From Methanobacterium veterum (GTDB lineage: Archaea; Methanobacteriota; Methanobacteria; Methanobacteriales; Methanobacteriaceae), in the NCBI RefSeq assembly GCF_000745485.1, contig NZ_JQJK01000008.1, positions 124,001-188,000 on the forward strand: a DNA stretch of 64,000 nucleotides. The letters are read 5' to 3'. The translations under genes were made by a program, and so were the position numbers. This document shows positions 28,744 through 38,784 of this stretch, piece by piece. Below the pieces are notes generated by a model. The model saw nothing but the letters and a program-made list of their open reading frames with translations. It had not been told where the DNA came from and ran no database searches. Within the stretch, counting starts at the first letter, position 1; each line of letters starts with the position of its first letter.

Positions 28744-30606
28744 TTAAGATTTAATGGATTCAGTGATGAATGGAATTGTAAAATAAAAGATAGATCCATT
28801 ACCTGCTTCTGATTCAACCCACATTCTACCGCCGTGCCTTTCTATGATTCTTTTAGAGATTGATAATCCAATTCCAGTTCCTTCATATTCAACACTTGTA
28901 TGCAGCCTTTTAAACACTTCAAATATTCTGTTAAAGTACTGAGGTTCTATTCCTATTCCATTATCTGCAACTGAAAAAATATATTCATTTTCACCTTCAA
29001 AGGCCGAAATATGGACCCTAGGATATTCATCGTCCTTTTTAAACTTTATAGCATTACTAATTAAATTTTGGAGAAGCTGAATAAGCTGCCCTTCGTCTGC
29101 AACAACTGCAGGAAGCTTATCATGAGTAACTGTAACATTATTCTCTTTAATTGCAGCATTTAAATTATATAAAACTATCTCAAGAAGTTCTTCAGTATTC
29201 GTCGACTTCAATTCTCCACCCTTTGTACCAACACGAGAATAATAAAGCAGACCCTGGATCATATCCTTCATGCGTATGGCAGCCTCAACTATAAAATCAA
29301 TGAATTCATCTGCATCATCATCCAGTTTATTTCTGTAACGTCTTTCAATTAATTGAGTATAACTTGCAATGGTTCTAAGCGGCTCCTGAAGGTCATGGGA
29401 GGTGATATATGCAAACTGCTGTAATTCATAATTAGAACGTTCAAGTTCTTCTATGATCTCCTTAAGTTTCTCTTCTGCTTGTTTTCTTTCTGTGATATCA
29501 CGCGCAGCAGCAAAAACACCAATAATATCATCAGACTCATCACGATAGACCGATGCATTATATAAAACAGGGGTTATATGTCCTTTTCTATGTTTGATTT
29601 CAAGCGCATAGTTGAACACTTTTTCATCCTGAAAAACCTGCTGGTAAACCTCTCTGGCCTTTTCAGGTTCAGTAAAATAATCTGAAAAATCAGTGCCAAT
29701 AAGTTCATCCCTAGAATAACCCGTGATTAACTCGGTAGAATAATTTACATCATTAATCTTTCCATCAGGACCAATAGTAACCATAGGATCTAAACTGGCT
29801 TCGATCAAACTACGATTATACATATTTGCCAGTTTAAGCTCTTCTTCTGCCCTTTTTCGTTCAGTTATATCTCGACCAATAGTTGAAATAGCAACAAGTT
29901 CTCCAGAAGTATCAAAAACTGGAGAAAGTGTTATTGAAACATTGATCAAACTGTTATCTTTTCTCAGCCTTAAAGTCTCATAATGCCGGATTCTTTCTCC
30001 ATCTTTAATCTTTTCAATTAATCTCTTTGTTTCTCCCTTAAATATATCTGATTCTAGGATAGAAATAGATTTTCCGATTATTTCATCAGCCGCATATCCA
30101 TAAATTTGTTCTGCTCCCCTATTCCAACTTATAACAGTGCCGTCAAACGATTTAGTTATGATAGCATCGTCCGATGACTCAACAATATTTGCAAATATCT
30201 GAATTTTCTCTTCAGCTTTTTTACGTTCAATTGAATACTTAATAGAACGTTCTAACAATGTACTTTCTACCTGCCCCTTAACAAGATAATCTTGAGCTCC
30301 CATCTTAACCGCATTAATTCCAGTCTTCCCATCAGTTAATCCAGTTAAAATTATAATAGGAGTTTCATGACATTTTTTATTTACCTCAATAAACGTTTCA
30401 ATACCATCACTATCTGGAAGGCCTAGATCTAACAATATTACATCGAATAATTGGAATTTAAGGATTTTAAGACCTTCATTTAATGTTTCAACGTTTTTAA
30501 GTTCATATAAAAAATCAGTAGATTCCTCAAGCATAAACTCAATTAAGCCCGTATCTCCAAGATTATCTTCAAAGAGTAATATTTTAATAGTTTCAGTGTT
30601 ATCCAT
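28744..30606 (-). CDS. Hybrid sensor: receiver-PAS2-histidine kinase, 620 aa
   Basis: A soluble kinase. Order: receiver (8-125; acceptor D60 in VILLDLGLPDSDG, K110), PAS 1 (135-250), PAS 2 (262-375), HisKA (395-460; H404 in TSHDLQEPLR) and HATPase (500-612; NLISNAIKF, DNGIGI, GTGIGL). PAS 2 is nearly the same sequence as PAS 5 and 7 of the 1583-aa kinase, so these domains were duplicated between genes. It begins 15 bases after the stand-alone receiver gene, behind AAGGATGG, and is certainly in the same operon. Confidence 0.93.
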   Translation of the reverse strand: MDNTETIKILLFEDNLGDTGLIEFMLEESTDFLYELKNVETLNEGLKILKFQLFDVILLDLGLPDSDGIETFIEVNKKCHETPIIILTGLTDGKTGINAVKMGAQDYLVKGQVESTLLERSIKYSIERKKAEEKIQIFANIVESSDDAIITKSFDGTVISWNRGAEQIYGYAADEIIGKSISILESDIFKGETKRLIEKIKDGERIRHYETLRLRKDNSLINVSITLSPVFDTSGELVAISTIGRDITERKRAEEELKLANMYNRSLIEASLDPMVTIGPDGKINDVNYSTELITGYSRDELIGTDFSDYFTEPEKAREVYQQVFQDEKVFNYALEIKHRKGHITPVLYNASVYRDESDDIIGVFAAARDITERKQAEEKLKEIIEELERSNYELQQFAYITSHDLQEPLRTIASYTQLIERRYRNKLDDDADEFIDFIVEAAIRMKDMIQGLLYYSRVGTKGGELKSTNTEELLEIVLYNLNAAIKENNVTVTHDKLPAVVADEGQLIQLLQNLISNAIKFKKDDEYPRVHISAFEGENEYIFSVADNGIGIEPQYFNRIFEVFKRLHTSVEYEGTGIGLSISKRIIERHGGRMWVESEAGNGSIFYFTIPFITESIKS

Positions 30607-30621
30607 AGGTTTAAACCATCC

Positions 30622-31104
30622 TTACATGAATGAACCATTGCCCTTTGAAGGTAATTTTACTATATCCAGCCAGAAATTTTCTATAGACTTAATTACTCTT
30701 ATAAATTGATCAAAATCAACTGGTTTGGTTATATATGAATTAGCATGAAGATTATATGATTTAAGTATATCTTCCTCCGCTTTAGAAGTGGTTAAAATGA
30801 CTACAGGTATTCTTTTAAGCTCATTATCTTCTTTTATTTCTTTAAGAACTTCACGTCCATCTTTTCCAGACAAATTCAAATCTAAAAGTATTATATCTGG
30901 ACTTGGAACATTTGAAAACTTTCCTTTCCTATGTAAAAATAACATAGCTTCTTCCCCATCTTCTGCAATATTAAGATTATTCATAATTTTTGCTTCCTGG
31001 AAAACTTCTTCCACCAGTCCAATATCGCCTTCATTATCTTCTACTAAAAGAATTTCTATTTGTTTAACTGTCTGATTTGCCGTTGTATCTTGTTTAATTG
31101 TCAT
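30622..31104 (-). CDS. Stand-alone response regulator (Rcp1-like receiver), 160 aa
   Basis: A single receiver domain with no output. The acidic pocket is ILLVEDNEGD, the acceptor is D75 in IILLDLNLSGKDG, the signalling Thr is in VVILTTSKAEE and K127 is in YITKPVD. The extended alpha4 region (HRKGKFSNVPSPD) is typical of Rcp1-type regulators that serve multi-PAS or phytochrome-like kinases. It lies between the 1583-aa and 620-aa kinases in the same operon and is the obvious phosphate acceptor for the former. The start ATG follows AAAAGGTG. Confidence 0.94.
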   Translation of the reverse strand: MTIKQDTTANQTVKQIEILLVEDNEGDIGLVEEVFQEAKIMNNLNIAEDGEEAMLFLHRKGKFSNVPSPDIILLDLNLSGKDGREVLKEIKEDNELKRIPVVILTTSKAEEDILKSYNLHANSYITKPVDFDQFIRVIKSIENFWLDIVKLPSKGNGSFM

Positions 31105-31155
31105 TTATAACACCTTTTTGTAAATAGAAAAATTTTGAATAATACTTAATAATTA

Positions 31156-34100
31156 CTAATTTTTGATATGACCTACAGGTAGCGTGAAATAAAAAATTGA
31201 ACCTTTACCCGGTTCTGATTCTACCCATATATGTCCTCCATGCCTTTCTACTATTTTTTTACAAATTGAAAGCCCTATTCCTGTTCCGGGATAATCTCTT
31301 CGTTTATGTAATCTTTTAAAAACTTCAAAGATCCTTTCACCGTGTTTTGGATCAATTCCAATTCCATTGTCAGCGACTGAAAGTATCCAGTTGTTATCTT
31401 CTTTTCGGACGGAAATAGTAATTTCTGGTGTTTTTTCACTGTGGAATTTTATAGCATTGCTGATTAAATTCTGGAATACCTGGGCTAACTGAGTAGAATC
31501 AGCCATTATAATTGGTAAATGATCATGAGATATAACAGCTCCACTTTCTTTTATAGATAGTTCCAAATTAGATAAAACTTGATTTAAGACCAATTCGCAG
31601 TCTGTGGATTCAAATTCTCTGGCCCTAGTGGTCACTCTAGAGAATTCTAAAAGATCATTTATTAAATTCTGCATACGTGAAGCGCCATCTACTGCAAAAT
31701 CAATGTATTTATCAGCTTTATCATCAAGTTCGCCGTAATATCTCCTTTGTAAAAGCTGCAAATAACTTCCAATCATCCTTAAAGGTTCCTGTAAATCATG
31801 GGATGATACATAAGCAAACTGTTCCAGTTCTGCATTTGAACGGGCGAGCTCTTCTATTTTCAATTTTAACAGTTTTTCAGCTTTTTTACGTTCAGTTATA
31901 TCACGTGCTGCTGCAAAAACACCGATTACATTTCCAGATTCATCTTCATAGACTGAAGCGTTATATAAAACAGGAGTTATGTGTCCCTTTTTATGCTTAA
32001 TCTCAAGGGGATAATCAATTATCCATCTATCTTTAAACACCCGCTTGTATCCTTCCCTTGCTTTTTCAGGTTCAGTGAAATAATCTGAAAAATCAGTGCC
32101 AATAAGTTCATCTCGAGCGCGACCAGTAACTGCCTCTGTAGCACCATTTACATCGGTGATCTTCCCATCGGGGCCAATAGTAACAAATGGGTCTAAACTG
32201 GTTTCAATCAGGTTACGGTTATATTTACCTGCAAACTCGAGCTCTTCTTCCATTTTTTTACGTTCGCTGATATCTGAATTAATTTCTAAAATGGAAACAG
32301 GATTTTCTTTCTCGTCTTTCTTAAGTACCTGCCGGCTTAGTACGGTGATTTGACTGCCATCACGTTTTGTGTGTACTAATTCACCACCCCATTGGCCGTT
32401 ATTAATTAATTCCTCGTCTACCTCTTTTAAGGATAGTGGAAACTCAGTTTTGAGTAATGAATGAGTAATTTTACCATTAGCCTCTTCCGCATTCCAACCA
32501 TATATTTTTACAGCGCCATCGTTCCAGAATAGAATCTTATTTCCCATATCTCGAACTATAATAGCTTCCTGGGTTAAATTAAGTAATTCTGCCTGTCTTT
32601 TAATCTCTTTTTCTGCCTGTTTAATTTCTGTAATGTCACGTGCAGCAGCAAAAACACCGATTACGTCCCCATCTTCATTTCGGTAAACCGATGCATTGTA
32701 TAAAACAGGGGTCACATTTCCATCTTTATTTTTAATTTCCAATGGATAATCAAATACCCAGCCTTCTCGAAATACCTCTTTATACCCATTTCTAGCTTTT
32801 TCAGGTTCAGTGAAATAATCTGAAAAATCAGTTCCTATAATCTCATCTCTAGAATATCCAGTTACAAGTTCTGTAGAATAATTTACATCAGTAATTTTAC
32901 CATCAGGACCAATAGTAACTAAAGGATCAAGATTAGCCTCGATTAAACTACGATTATAATTGTTAGCAAACTTCAAAGACTCATAAGCTTTTTCTAGCTC
33001 CAATGTGCGTTCTTTAACCTGAATTTCCAGATTATCACGTGCTTCCTTCAATTCAGCCTCGGCTTGTTCACGTGATATACGCAACCTGATTACATTTATT
33101 CCATAAGCAAGGTTTTCAGCTAATTCTGTCAGTAGTTTAACCTCATCATCTGAAAAGGAATCCAGTTCTGTTGAATAAATGGTTAGTGCACCAAAAACTC
33201 TCCCATACATCTTCAAAGGTAGAACCAGTGAAGATGCATAACCCCTTTCAATTGCATTTTCACGCCAGAGGGCAAATTTTGGATCTGAATACATATTTTT
33301 ACAAGCACTTGGTTTTCCGGTACGAATGGCAGTTCCTGTTGGACCACGGCCGCGTTCAGTATCTGCCCATGTAATATTTAACGTTTCAAGGTATCCTTCT
33401 TCAAATCCAGAATATGCTACTGGTCGAACAGTTTTAGCTTCATCTTCATCAGCATAACCTACCCATACCATGGAATGACCGCAGTCTTCCACAATAATTC
33501 GGCATACCTCTTCAAGGTACTCTAACTCATCTTTAGCACGTATCATAGCCTGACTACTATTACCAAGTGCCATATACGCTTTATTAAGCCTGTTAAGTTC
33601 TTTTTCCTTTCTTTTACGCTCATTAATATCACGCGCGACATGAACACTTCCCTGAAGCCTTCCTTCAGAATCATAGAGCGGGGAAGCACTTACAAGAAAA
33701 TCACCACCCCAATTGTCCCCGCAGATTTCTTCTGTATGCTCAAGTCCATCTTCAATTAATAGTTTATGCGGGCAAAAAGAAGGTGGTTCGCAAGTTCCAT
33801 GGATAATCTCATAACAGGCCAGGCCAACACACTCTTCAGGAGTTATACCAAATTTATCTGCCATAGCCTTATTTGCACGAATAATTTTATATTCAGTGTC
33901 CAATATAGATATTAAATCAGGTACAGCCTCGAAAGTGTGTTCCCATTCCTTCTTAACTTGAATAGCAGCTTCTTCACTTTCTTTTAAAATACTATTTGAA
34001 ATGAGCCTATTCATAGCAATTGCAATTTGATCCGCAACAGCTTTCATTAAATCCAGTTCTTCATCTGTGAAATAAGCGCGAGAATTAGCACCAAATGAAA

Positions 34101-35907
34101 GAGTACCTATACTTAACCCTTCTATCAATAGGGGGTGACATGCGTATGCCTGTACACCATACCCTTTTACCAAATCTGTCCTTGTATCTGGTGTTTCAAA
34201 GATATTTTCAGAGACTATTCTGCGCGATTCGAGGGCTGCGCATCCACAGACAGCTACTCCATAATCTAACCATTCAATTCTCTTTGCTTCTTCTTCAGGG
34301 ATTCCAGAATAAGCATTTAAATGCAAGCATCCCTTCTCTTCATCCACTAAATAATTGAAAAATACATCGCATTCTAAAAATTCCATGGTTTTATAACACA
34401 AGTCATCGATGATATCCTGTGGGTTTTCACTTGTCAGCAGCCTGCTGGAAACCTCTGCTAGGAGTTCATTACGCCCATGATTCCATAAAATTAACTCATT
34501 TGCCCTTTTTTGTTCAGTAATATCAGTATTAGTACCAAACCAGCGCTGAATATTGCCCTGTTCGTCATGGATTGGTATAACTCTTGTAAGGAACCAGTGA
34601 TATTTACCGTTTTTACCCCTTAAAGGAAACATGTTATCATATGGCTTTCCTTCTTTGATACTCTTAGACCATTCTTCAGTTACAGTATCAATGTAATCTG
34701 GGTGATGTACCTTCTGCCAGCCCCATCCCTGCATTTCTTCCAGCGTTGTGCCGGTATAATCATACCACTGCTTGTTATACCAGAATATCCATCCTTCTGC
34801 ATTTGCCATCCATGCAAGGTTAGGAATATTGTCTGCAAGAGCTCGGAAACGTTCTTCACTCTCCAGTAATGATTTATTAATTTGTAGCAGTTCATCTCCC
34901 TGCTGCCTGAGCTCTTCATTAGCAGCTTGAAGTTCTTCTGTGGTATCCTGCAGTTCTTCATTGGAAACCTGTAGTTCTTCTGTTGTAGCCTGTAATTCGA
35001 GATTGGCAGTTTGCAGTTCATCAGTAGTAACCTGCAGTTCTTCATTTGAGACTTCTAACTCTTCAGCAAACTGTTGTGTTCGCTCTAACAACTCTTGCTT
35101 CTGTTTTTCAGCCATTTTTCTCTCCGTTATATCTCTAGCAATTGTTGAAATAGCAACCAGTTCTCCAGAAGCGCTGAAAACAGGCGAAAGTGTTACTGAA
35201 ACATTTATCAGTTCACCATCTTTTTTTAACCGTAGTGTCTCGTAGTGATCAACTTTTTCTCCATTTTTAATTTTATTAATCAATTTTTTTGTTTCTCTGC
35301 GAAGTTGAGGTGGTTCCAATATTGAAATAGGTTTCCCCATAATTTCCTGAGCTGAATAACCGTAAATTTGTTCTGCCCCTATATTCCAGCTCATAACAGT
35401 CCCATCAAATGATTTAGTTATAATAGCATCATCTGAAGATTCCACAACGTCTGCCAATCTTTGAATGTTTTCTTTTGCTTTTTTATCCTCATTGATGTTA
35501 CGGGCAATGTGGACACTTCCCAGCACATTTCCAGACTCATCTTTTATTGGAGAAACGGTAGTAAGAAAATGTCCACCTAAATTTTCATCAGTTATCTCTT
35601 GACTGTGCTCATGACAGTCCTGCATCATTTTTGCATGAGGACAGCCTGAAATTGGAGATTTAATACCATGGATAACTTCAAAACATTTCAGCTCTAAACA
35701 CGAATTTTGAGAGTTATTTAAAACCTTCGAAGATTTTTGGTTTCGTATGACCATTGACATTGGTTTATTTGCCCAAATAATGTTAAATTCAGTGTCTAAA
35801 ATAATTATAAGATCTGGTGATGAATCTAAAACTGATTTCCATCCTTCAATATTTCCTAAAAAAGATTTAATCAATTTTCCTTTAGTGTTCATGTTATATC
35901 CTGTCAT
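31156..35907 (-). CDS. Giant soluble sensor kinase with seven PAS and two GAF domains, 1583 aa
   Basis: Order: PAS1 (22-140), PAS2 (150-265), heptad coiled coil (281-345), PAS3 (350-470), GAF1 (475-635), PAS4 (650-765), GAF2 (785-945), PAS5 (985-1098), PAS6 (1105-1218), PAS7 (1230-1343), HisKA (1360-1425; H1370 in SSHDLQEPLR) and HATPase (1470-1578; DNGIGI, GTGIGL). No membrane segment. PAS1 and PAS4 share a Cys/His-rich core (IHG, then CPH), suggesting metal, haem or redox sensing. PAS5 and PAS7 are near duplicates. It heads the kinase operon. ATG 35907 lacks a clear ribosome binding site; ATG 35892, behind AGGAT, may be the real start. Confidence 0.93.
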   Translation of the reverse strand: MTGYNMNTKGKLIKSFLGNIEGWKSVLDSSPDLIIILDTEFNIIWANKPMSMVIRNQKSSKVLNNSQNSCLELKCFEVIHGIKSPISGCPHAKMMQDCHEHSQEITDENLGGHFLTTVSPIKDESGNVLGSVHIARNINEDKKAKENIQRLADVVESSDDAIITKSFDGTVMSWNIGAEQIYGYSAQEIMGKPISILEPPQLRRETKKLINKIKNGEKVDHYETLRLKKDGELINVSVTLSPVFSASGELVAISTIARDITERKMAEKQKQELLERTQQFAEELEVSNEELQVTTDELQTANLELQATTEELQVSNEELQDTTEELQAANEELRQQGDELLQINKSLLESEERFRALADNIPNLAWMANAEGWIFWYNKQWYDYTGTTLEEMQGWGWQKVHHPDYIDTVTEEWSKSIKEGKPYDNMFPLRGKNGKYHWFLTRVIPIHDEQGNIQRWFGTNTDITEQKRANELILWNHGRNELLAEVSSRLLTSENPQDIIDDLCYKTMEFLECDVFFNYLVDEEKGCLHLNAYSGIPEEEAKRIEWLDYGVAVCGCAALESRRIVSENIFETPDTRTDLVKGYGVQAYACHPLLIEGLSIGTLSFGANSRAYFTDEELDLMKAVADQIAIAMNRLISNSILKESEEAAIQVKKEWEHTFEAVPDLISILDTEYKIIRANKAMADKFGITPEECVGLACYEIIHGTCEPPSFCPHKLLIEDGLEHTEEICGDNWGGDFLVSASPLYDSEGRLQGSVHVARDINERKRKEKELNRLNKAYMALGNSSQAMIRAKDELEYLEEVCRIIVEDCGHSMVWVGYADEDEAKTVRPVAYSGFEEGYLETLNITWADTERGRGPTGTAIRTGKPSACKNMYSDPKFALWRENAIERGYASSLVLPLKMYGRVFGALTIYSTELDSFSDDEVKLLTELAENLAYGINVIRLRISREQAEAELKEARDNLEIQVKERTLELEKAYESLKFANNYNRSLIEANLDPLVTIGPDGKITDVNYSTELVTGYSRDEIIGTDFSDYFTEPEKARNGYKEVFREGWVFDYPLEIKNKDGNVTPVLYNASVYRNEDGDVIGVFAAARDITEIKQAEKEIKRQAELLNLTQEAIIVRDMGNKILFWNDGAVKIYGWNAEEANGKITHSLLKTEFPLSLKEVDEELINNGQWGGELVHTKRDGSQITVLSRQVLKKDEKENPVSILEINSDISERKKMEEELEFAGKYNRNLIETSLDPFVTIGPDGKITDVNGATEAVTGRARDELIGTDFSDYFTEPEKAREGYKRVFKDRWIIDYPLEIKHKKGHITPVLYNASVYEDESGNVIGVFAAARDITERKKAEKLLKLKIEELARSNAELEQFAYVSSHDLQEPLRMIGSYLQLLQRRYYGELDDKADKYIDFAVDGASRMQNLINDLLEFSRVTTRAREFESTDCELVLNQVLSNLELSIKESGAVISHDHLPIIMADSTQLAQVFQNLISNAIKFHSEKTPEITISVRKEDNNWILSVADNGIGIDPKHGERIFEVFKRLHKRRDYPGTGIGLSICKKIVERHGGHIWVESEPGKGSIFYFTLPVGHIKN
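34873..35067 (-). repeat. 21-bp coding repeat: nine heptads of EELQ-type coiled coil
   Basis: Residues 281-345 of the giant kinase are consecutive heptads such as EELEVSN, EELQVTT, DELQTAN, LELQATT, EELQVSN, EELQDTT, EELQAAN. At DNA level this is a degenerate 21-bp tandem repeat (AGTTCTTC pattern in the plus sense). It forms a long parallel helix linking PAS2 to PAS3. Confidence 0.85.
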
Positions 35908-36296
35908 TTAAGTTTTGTAGATCACGTTAATTAACTGCAGATATTTACCAAAATAAAATTAAAATTAGTTTCTGTAATCAGTAGATAGTTATTAAAATGC
36001 ATTGTTTATCCATTTTAACTTTTTCTATGACGTTTAAGTCTTATAGACTTTGAAGGTTTTACCTTTAGTTATTATATATCCTAATTAAATCCAAGAATTA
36101 TAACTTATTGGTATTCATTATTTCTATAAAATTTATGTATAATTGAGACATCTTTCCATAAATAATTTGTGAAATTAATTTAAGTGAAAATCTACCAGTT
36201 GATAAAGTATTTATTTAAGAAAATAAATGATTATCAACATAACTAACATTTTTTACAGTATATTACTAAATTTTAAAAATGACAAAAAAATAAAAA
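35908..36296. other. Gap upstream of the kinase operon
   Basis: The 389-bp gap carries the promoter of the kinase operon and the T-rich termination region of argH (minus sense, 36274-36296). A perfect palindrome AAGTCT-TAT-AGACTT at 36036-36050 could be a regulator site. Nothing else recognised. Confidence 0.4.
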
Positions 36297-37700
36297 TTAA
36301 ATTTCTTCATTTAAGAAGATTCTTAGACTGACAATAACTTTTTCAACTGCTTCAGGAGAAGATCCACCTATTACAGTCCTTGCTTTTACATTTTCATATG
36401 GATCCAGAGCTTTCCTTATTGACTCATCATTTAGATCTAATGATTTACCCATTATTTCATGGGCAACTTTATCTAAAAACTTCGAATCAATATCATCAAG
36501 AGAGACCTTACTCTCAAGAGCTTTCGTAACCATCCGACCAACTATTTTATGGGCTGTTCTAAAAGGCATGTTTTTTTCACGTACCAGTATATCTGCTAGC
36601 TCAGTTGCAGTGGCAAAATTAGATTTTGCAAGTTCTGCTGCACGTTCCTTATTTACAGTGATACTTGATAACATGCCATTCATTATACTGAGTATGGCTT
36701 TAGCCGTATCTACAGAGTTCCAAAGGTGAGGAGTTACTTCCTGTAAATCTTTATTATAGCTGTAGGGTAACGCTTTTAAAATAGTCATAATGGTCATCAA
36801 TTCCCCGGTGAGAACTGCGCTTTTTGCCCTTGCAAGTTCTGCAATATCAGGATTCTTCTTTTGAGGCATGATTGAAGATGTTGAAGAATATTCATATCCA
36901 ATCTCAATTACTCCAAATTCATAAGTACTCCAATTTATAAGCTCTTCACATATTTTACTGATTGTAGAACCCATCATTGAAAGAGAAAAAACAGTTTCTG
37001 CAATAAAATCCCTTGAACTCACACCATCAATTGAATTCTCCATAACTCTACTAAATCCAAGTAATTTTGTAGTCATTTCCCTATCAATAGGAAAACTGGT
37101 TGTAGTTAAAGCTGCAGAACCAAGCGGATTCATATCTACTCTTTTATATGCATCCATAAGTCTTTCATAATCTCTTCGCAGTGCATTAGCATAGGCAAGC
37201 AAATGGTGTGCAAATGTAGTTGGTTGAGCATGCTGTAGGTGAGTGTAACCCACAAAAATAGTCTCTTTGTGCTCATCAGCCATGTCAAGAATTTCTTCAA
37301 TAAAGCGGAGTATAGAATTACCTATTAATTTAATTTCTTCCTTTAAAACCAGTCTAAGATCTGTAGCTACCTGATCATTTCTTGATTTAGCGGTATGCAT
37401 GTAACCTGCATCTGCACCTATTTTAGAAGTTACATAATTTTCAACAGCCATATGGATGTCTTCAACTGAAATATCAAGATCAAGAGCTTCAATACCTTCT
37501 TCTTTAAGGTCTTTAAGCGCTTTTAAGATATTTTGCGCTGTTTCTTCAGGAATTATTCCTTGCCTTGCAAGCATGGTAGTATGTGCAGTGTTAAGTTCAA
37601 TATCGGCTTCAAAAATGCGTTTATCAAATTCTAAAGAAGAGTTAAAAGATGCAGCTTCATCGCTCATCTTTCCCTTAAGTCGTCCAGATCTTAAATTCAA
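36297..37700 (-). CDS. argH: Argininosuccinate lyase
   Basis: The last enzyme of arginine synthesis; it splits argininosuccinate into arginine and fumarate. At 467 aa it has normal length. The fumarase/aspartase superfamily signature [11 protein letters not shown] is near residue 280, with [13 protein letters not shown] and [15 protein letters not shown] in the earlier conserved regions. The start is TTG 37700 ([16 protein letters not shown], as in relatives), behind AGGTGA. It is the last gene of the long translation operon, 72 bases after S27e, and probably shares its transcript. Confidence 0.96.
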   Translation of the reverse strand: MNLRSGRLKGKMSDEAASFNSSLEFDKRIFEADIELNTAHTTMLARQGIIPEETAQNILKALKDLKEEGIEALDLDISVEDIHMAVENYVTSKIGADAGYMHTAKSRNDQVATDLRLVLKEEIKLIGNSILRFIEEILDMADEHKETIFVGYTHLQHAQPTTFAHHLLAYANALRRDYERLMDAYKRVDMNPLGSAALTTTSFPIDREMTTKLLGFSRVMENSIDGVSSRDFIAETVFSLSMMGSTISKICEELINWSTYEFGVIEIGYEYSSTSSIMPQKKNPDIAELARAKSAVLTGELMTIMTILKALPYSYNKDLQEVTPHLWNSVDTAKAILSIMNGMLSSITVNKERAAELAKSNFATATELADILVREKNMPFRTAHKIVGRMVTKALESKVSLDDIDSKFLDKVAHEIMGKSLDLNDESIRKALDPYENVKARTVIGGSSPEAVEKVIVSLRIFLNEEI

Positions 37701-37772
37701 GAAATGTCACCCTGTTTAATAAATTAAAATAAAAATAAACCCATATTTTTGGGTTTTGAGTGTAGTTTAATA

Positions 37773-37928
37773 TTATTCTTTGTTTTTCCACTGTGTGTAA
37801 CCGCATTTTCCACATGCGTATCTGTCTCCATGGTCTGCCATGAAAACACCGTGTGAGCATCTTACACATTCAGGGTTTTTTCTAACGAGTTTGTTATCTT
37901 TAACTTCGTAAAGGTCACATTTTTTCAT
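37773..37928 (-). CDS. rps27ae: Ribosomal protein eS31 (S27ae)
   Basis: A 51-aa zinc-ribbon protein of the small subunit. It reads [20 protein letters not shown], then [20 protein letters not shown] and [11 protein letters not shown]; the CxxC pairs bind zinc. Archaeal members lack the ubiquitin fusion of eukaryotes, as here. Its ATG is 3 bases after the S24e stop, so translation is coupled. Confidence 0.95.
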   Translation of the reverse strand: MKKCDLYEVKDNKLVRKNPECVRCSHGVFMADHGDRYACGKCGYTQWKNKE

Positions 37929-37931
37929 TAG

Positions 37932-38240
37932 TTATTCCTCCTCTGCTTCTTCGCCTTCTTGAGGTTCCTGATTTTTAGCTAAAACATGTTTAGTTTCAAT
38001 TTTGTTTAAGTTTTCTTCGTTGTCGTAGATCTTTGCATATCCTTCAGCTTTACCTTCTCCAAATTTAGGTAAAACTTTATCAACCACTAAAAGGTTTTTA
38101 TCTGCATCGAGTAGTGCGACAAGTTTATTTTTAATATCTAAAGTTTTTGGAGTAGCTTCTCCAGCGTATGTGCAGTCAAAGTGTATTTCAGTTCTGTTTA
38201 AAAGTGGATTTTCAATTTTTTCTTTAATTTCGATTTCCAT
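37932..38240 (-). CDS. rps24e: Ribosomal protein eS24
   Basis: A 102-aa small-subunit protein. The family pattern is clear: NPLLNRTEIHFDCTYAGEATP near the start, then DADKNLLVVDKVLPKFGEGKAEGYAKIYD. The tail is very acidic (QEPQEGEEAEEE). The start ATG follows AGGAGG. It lies in the operon between the dephospho-CoA kinase and S27ae genes. Confidence 0.96.
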   Translation of the reverse strand: MEIEIKEKIENPLLNRTEIHFDCTYAGEATPKTLDIKNKLVALLDADKNLLVVDKVLPKFGEGKAEGYAKIYDNEENLNKIETKHVLAKNQEPQEGEEAEEE

Positions 38241-38255
38241 TATTTAACCTCCTTG

Positions 38256-38759
38256 TTAAACCTTTTTCTCAAAGTGATCCAGCATTTTTTTTGCTATATC
38301 CCTTATCTTATCAGCTTCAGCAACCACAAGACCTTCTCCAGGTTGCCCATATAAAATTACAGTATCTTCAGGGGCCATTAAAACACAAGGAATCACAGCT
38401 AAATCTTCCTCACCATTTACTATTATTAAAACATTAGATTCTTCGGCGGTAGCAAGATGTTTAGCTTTTTTTATGGTTTCCCAGAGTTCATCTGTTATTG
38501 TCCCTGGTGGATTGTCAACATTCAAAGTGATTGCATTATACTCAATTTTATGTTTAGAAATTTCTCTTTCAATTTTATTATCAATAATACCAATTTTAGG
38601 TATTATATCTGCATTTAAAACATTGTTTGTGGTAGCATCTCCAATTGAGATTATGAAATGATTTTCAAGAAAATCTCGATCTACCTCGCACAAAGCAGGG
38701 TAAAGTTTACCAAATGGTTTTTTAAAAATTCCCCTACTTTCTTCTTTAAGTACTAACAC
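38256..38759 (-). CDS. GTP-dependent dephospho-CoA kinase
   Basis: Archaeal enzyme (PF04019/DUF359) that makes CoA from dephospho-CoA with GTP, unrelated to bacterial CoaE. The 167-aa sequence shows the family motifs IISIGDATTNNVL near residue 35, TLNVDNPPGTIT near 78, NVLIIVNGEEDLAVIPCVLMAP near 110 and YGQPGEGLVV near 137. The start is GTG 38759 with CAGGTT upstream. Its place between RNA polymerase subunits and S24e is conserved in this lineage. Confidence 0.93.
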   Translation of the reverse strand: MLVLKEESRGIFKKPFGKLYPALCEVDRDFLENHFIISIGDATTNNVLNADIIPKIGIIDNKIEREISKHKIEYNAITLNVDNPPGTITDELWETIKKAKHLATAEESNVLIIVNGEEDLAVIPCVLMAPEDTVILYGQPGEGLVVAEADKIRDIAKKMLDHFEKKV

Positions 38760-38784
38760 ATTTTAACCTGAATCTTTTATAAAA

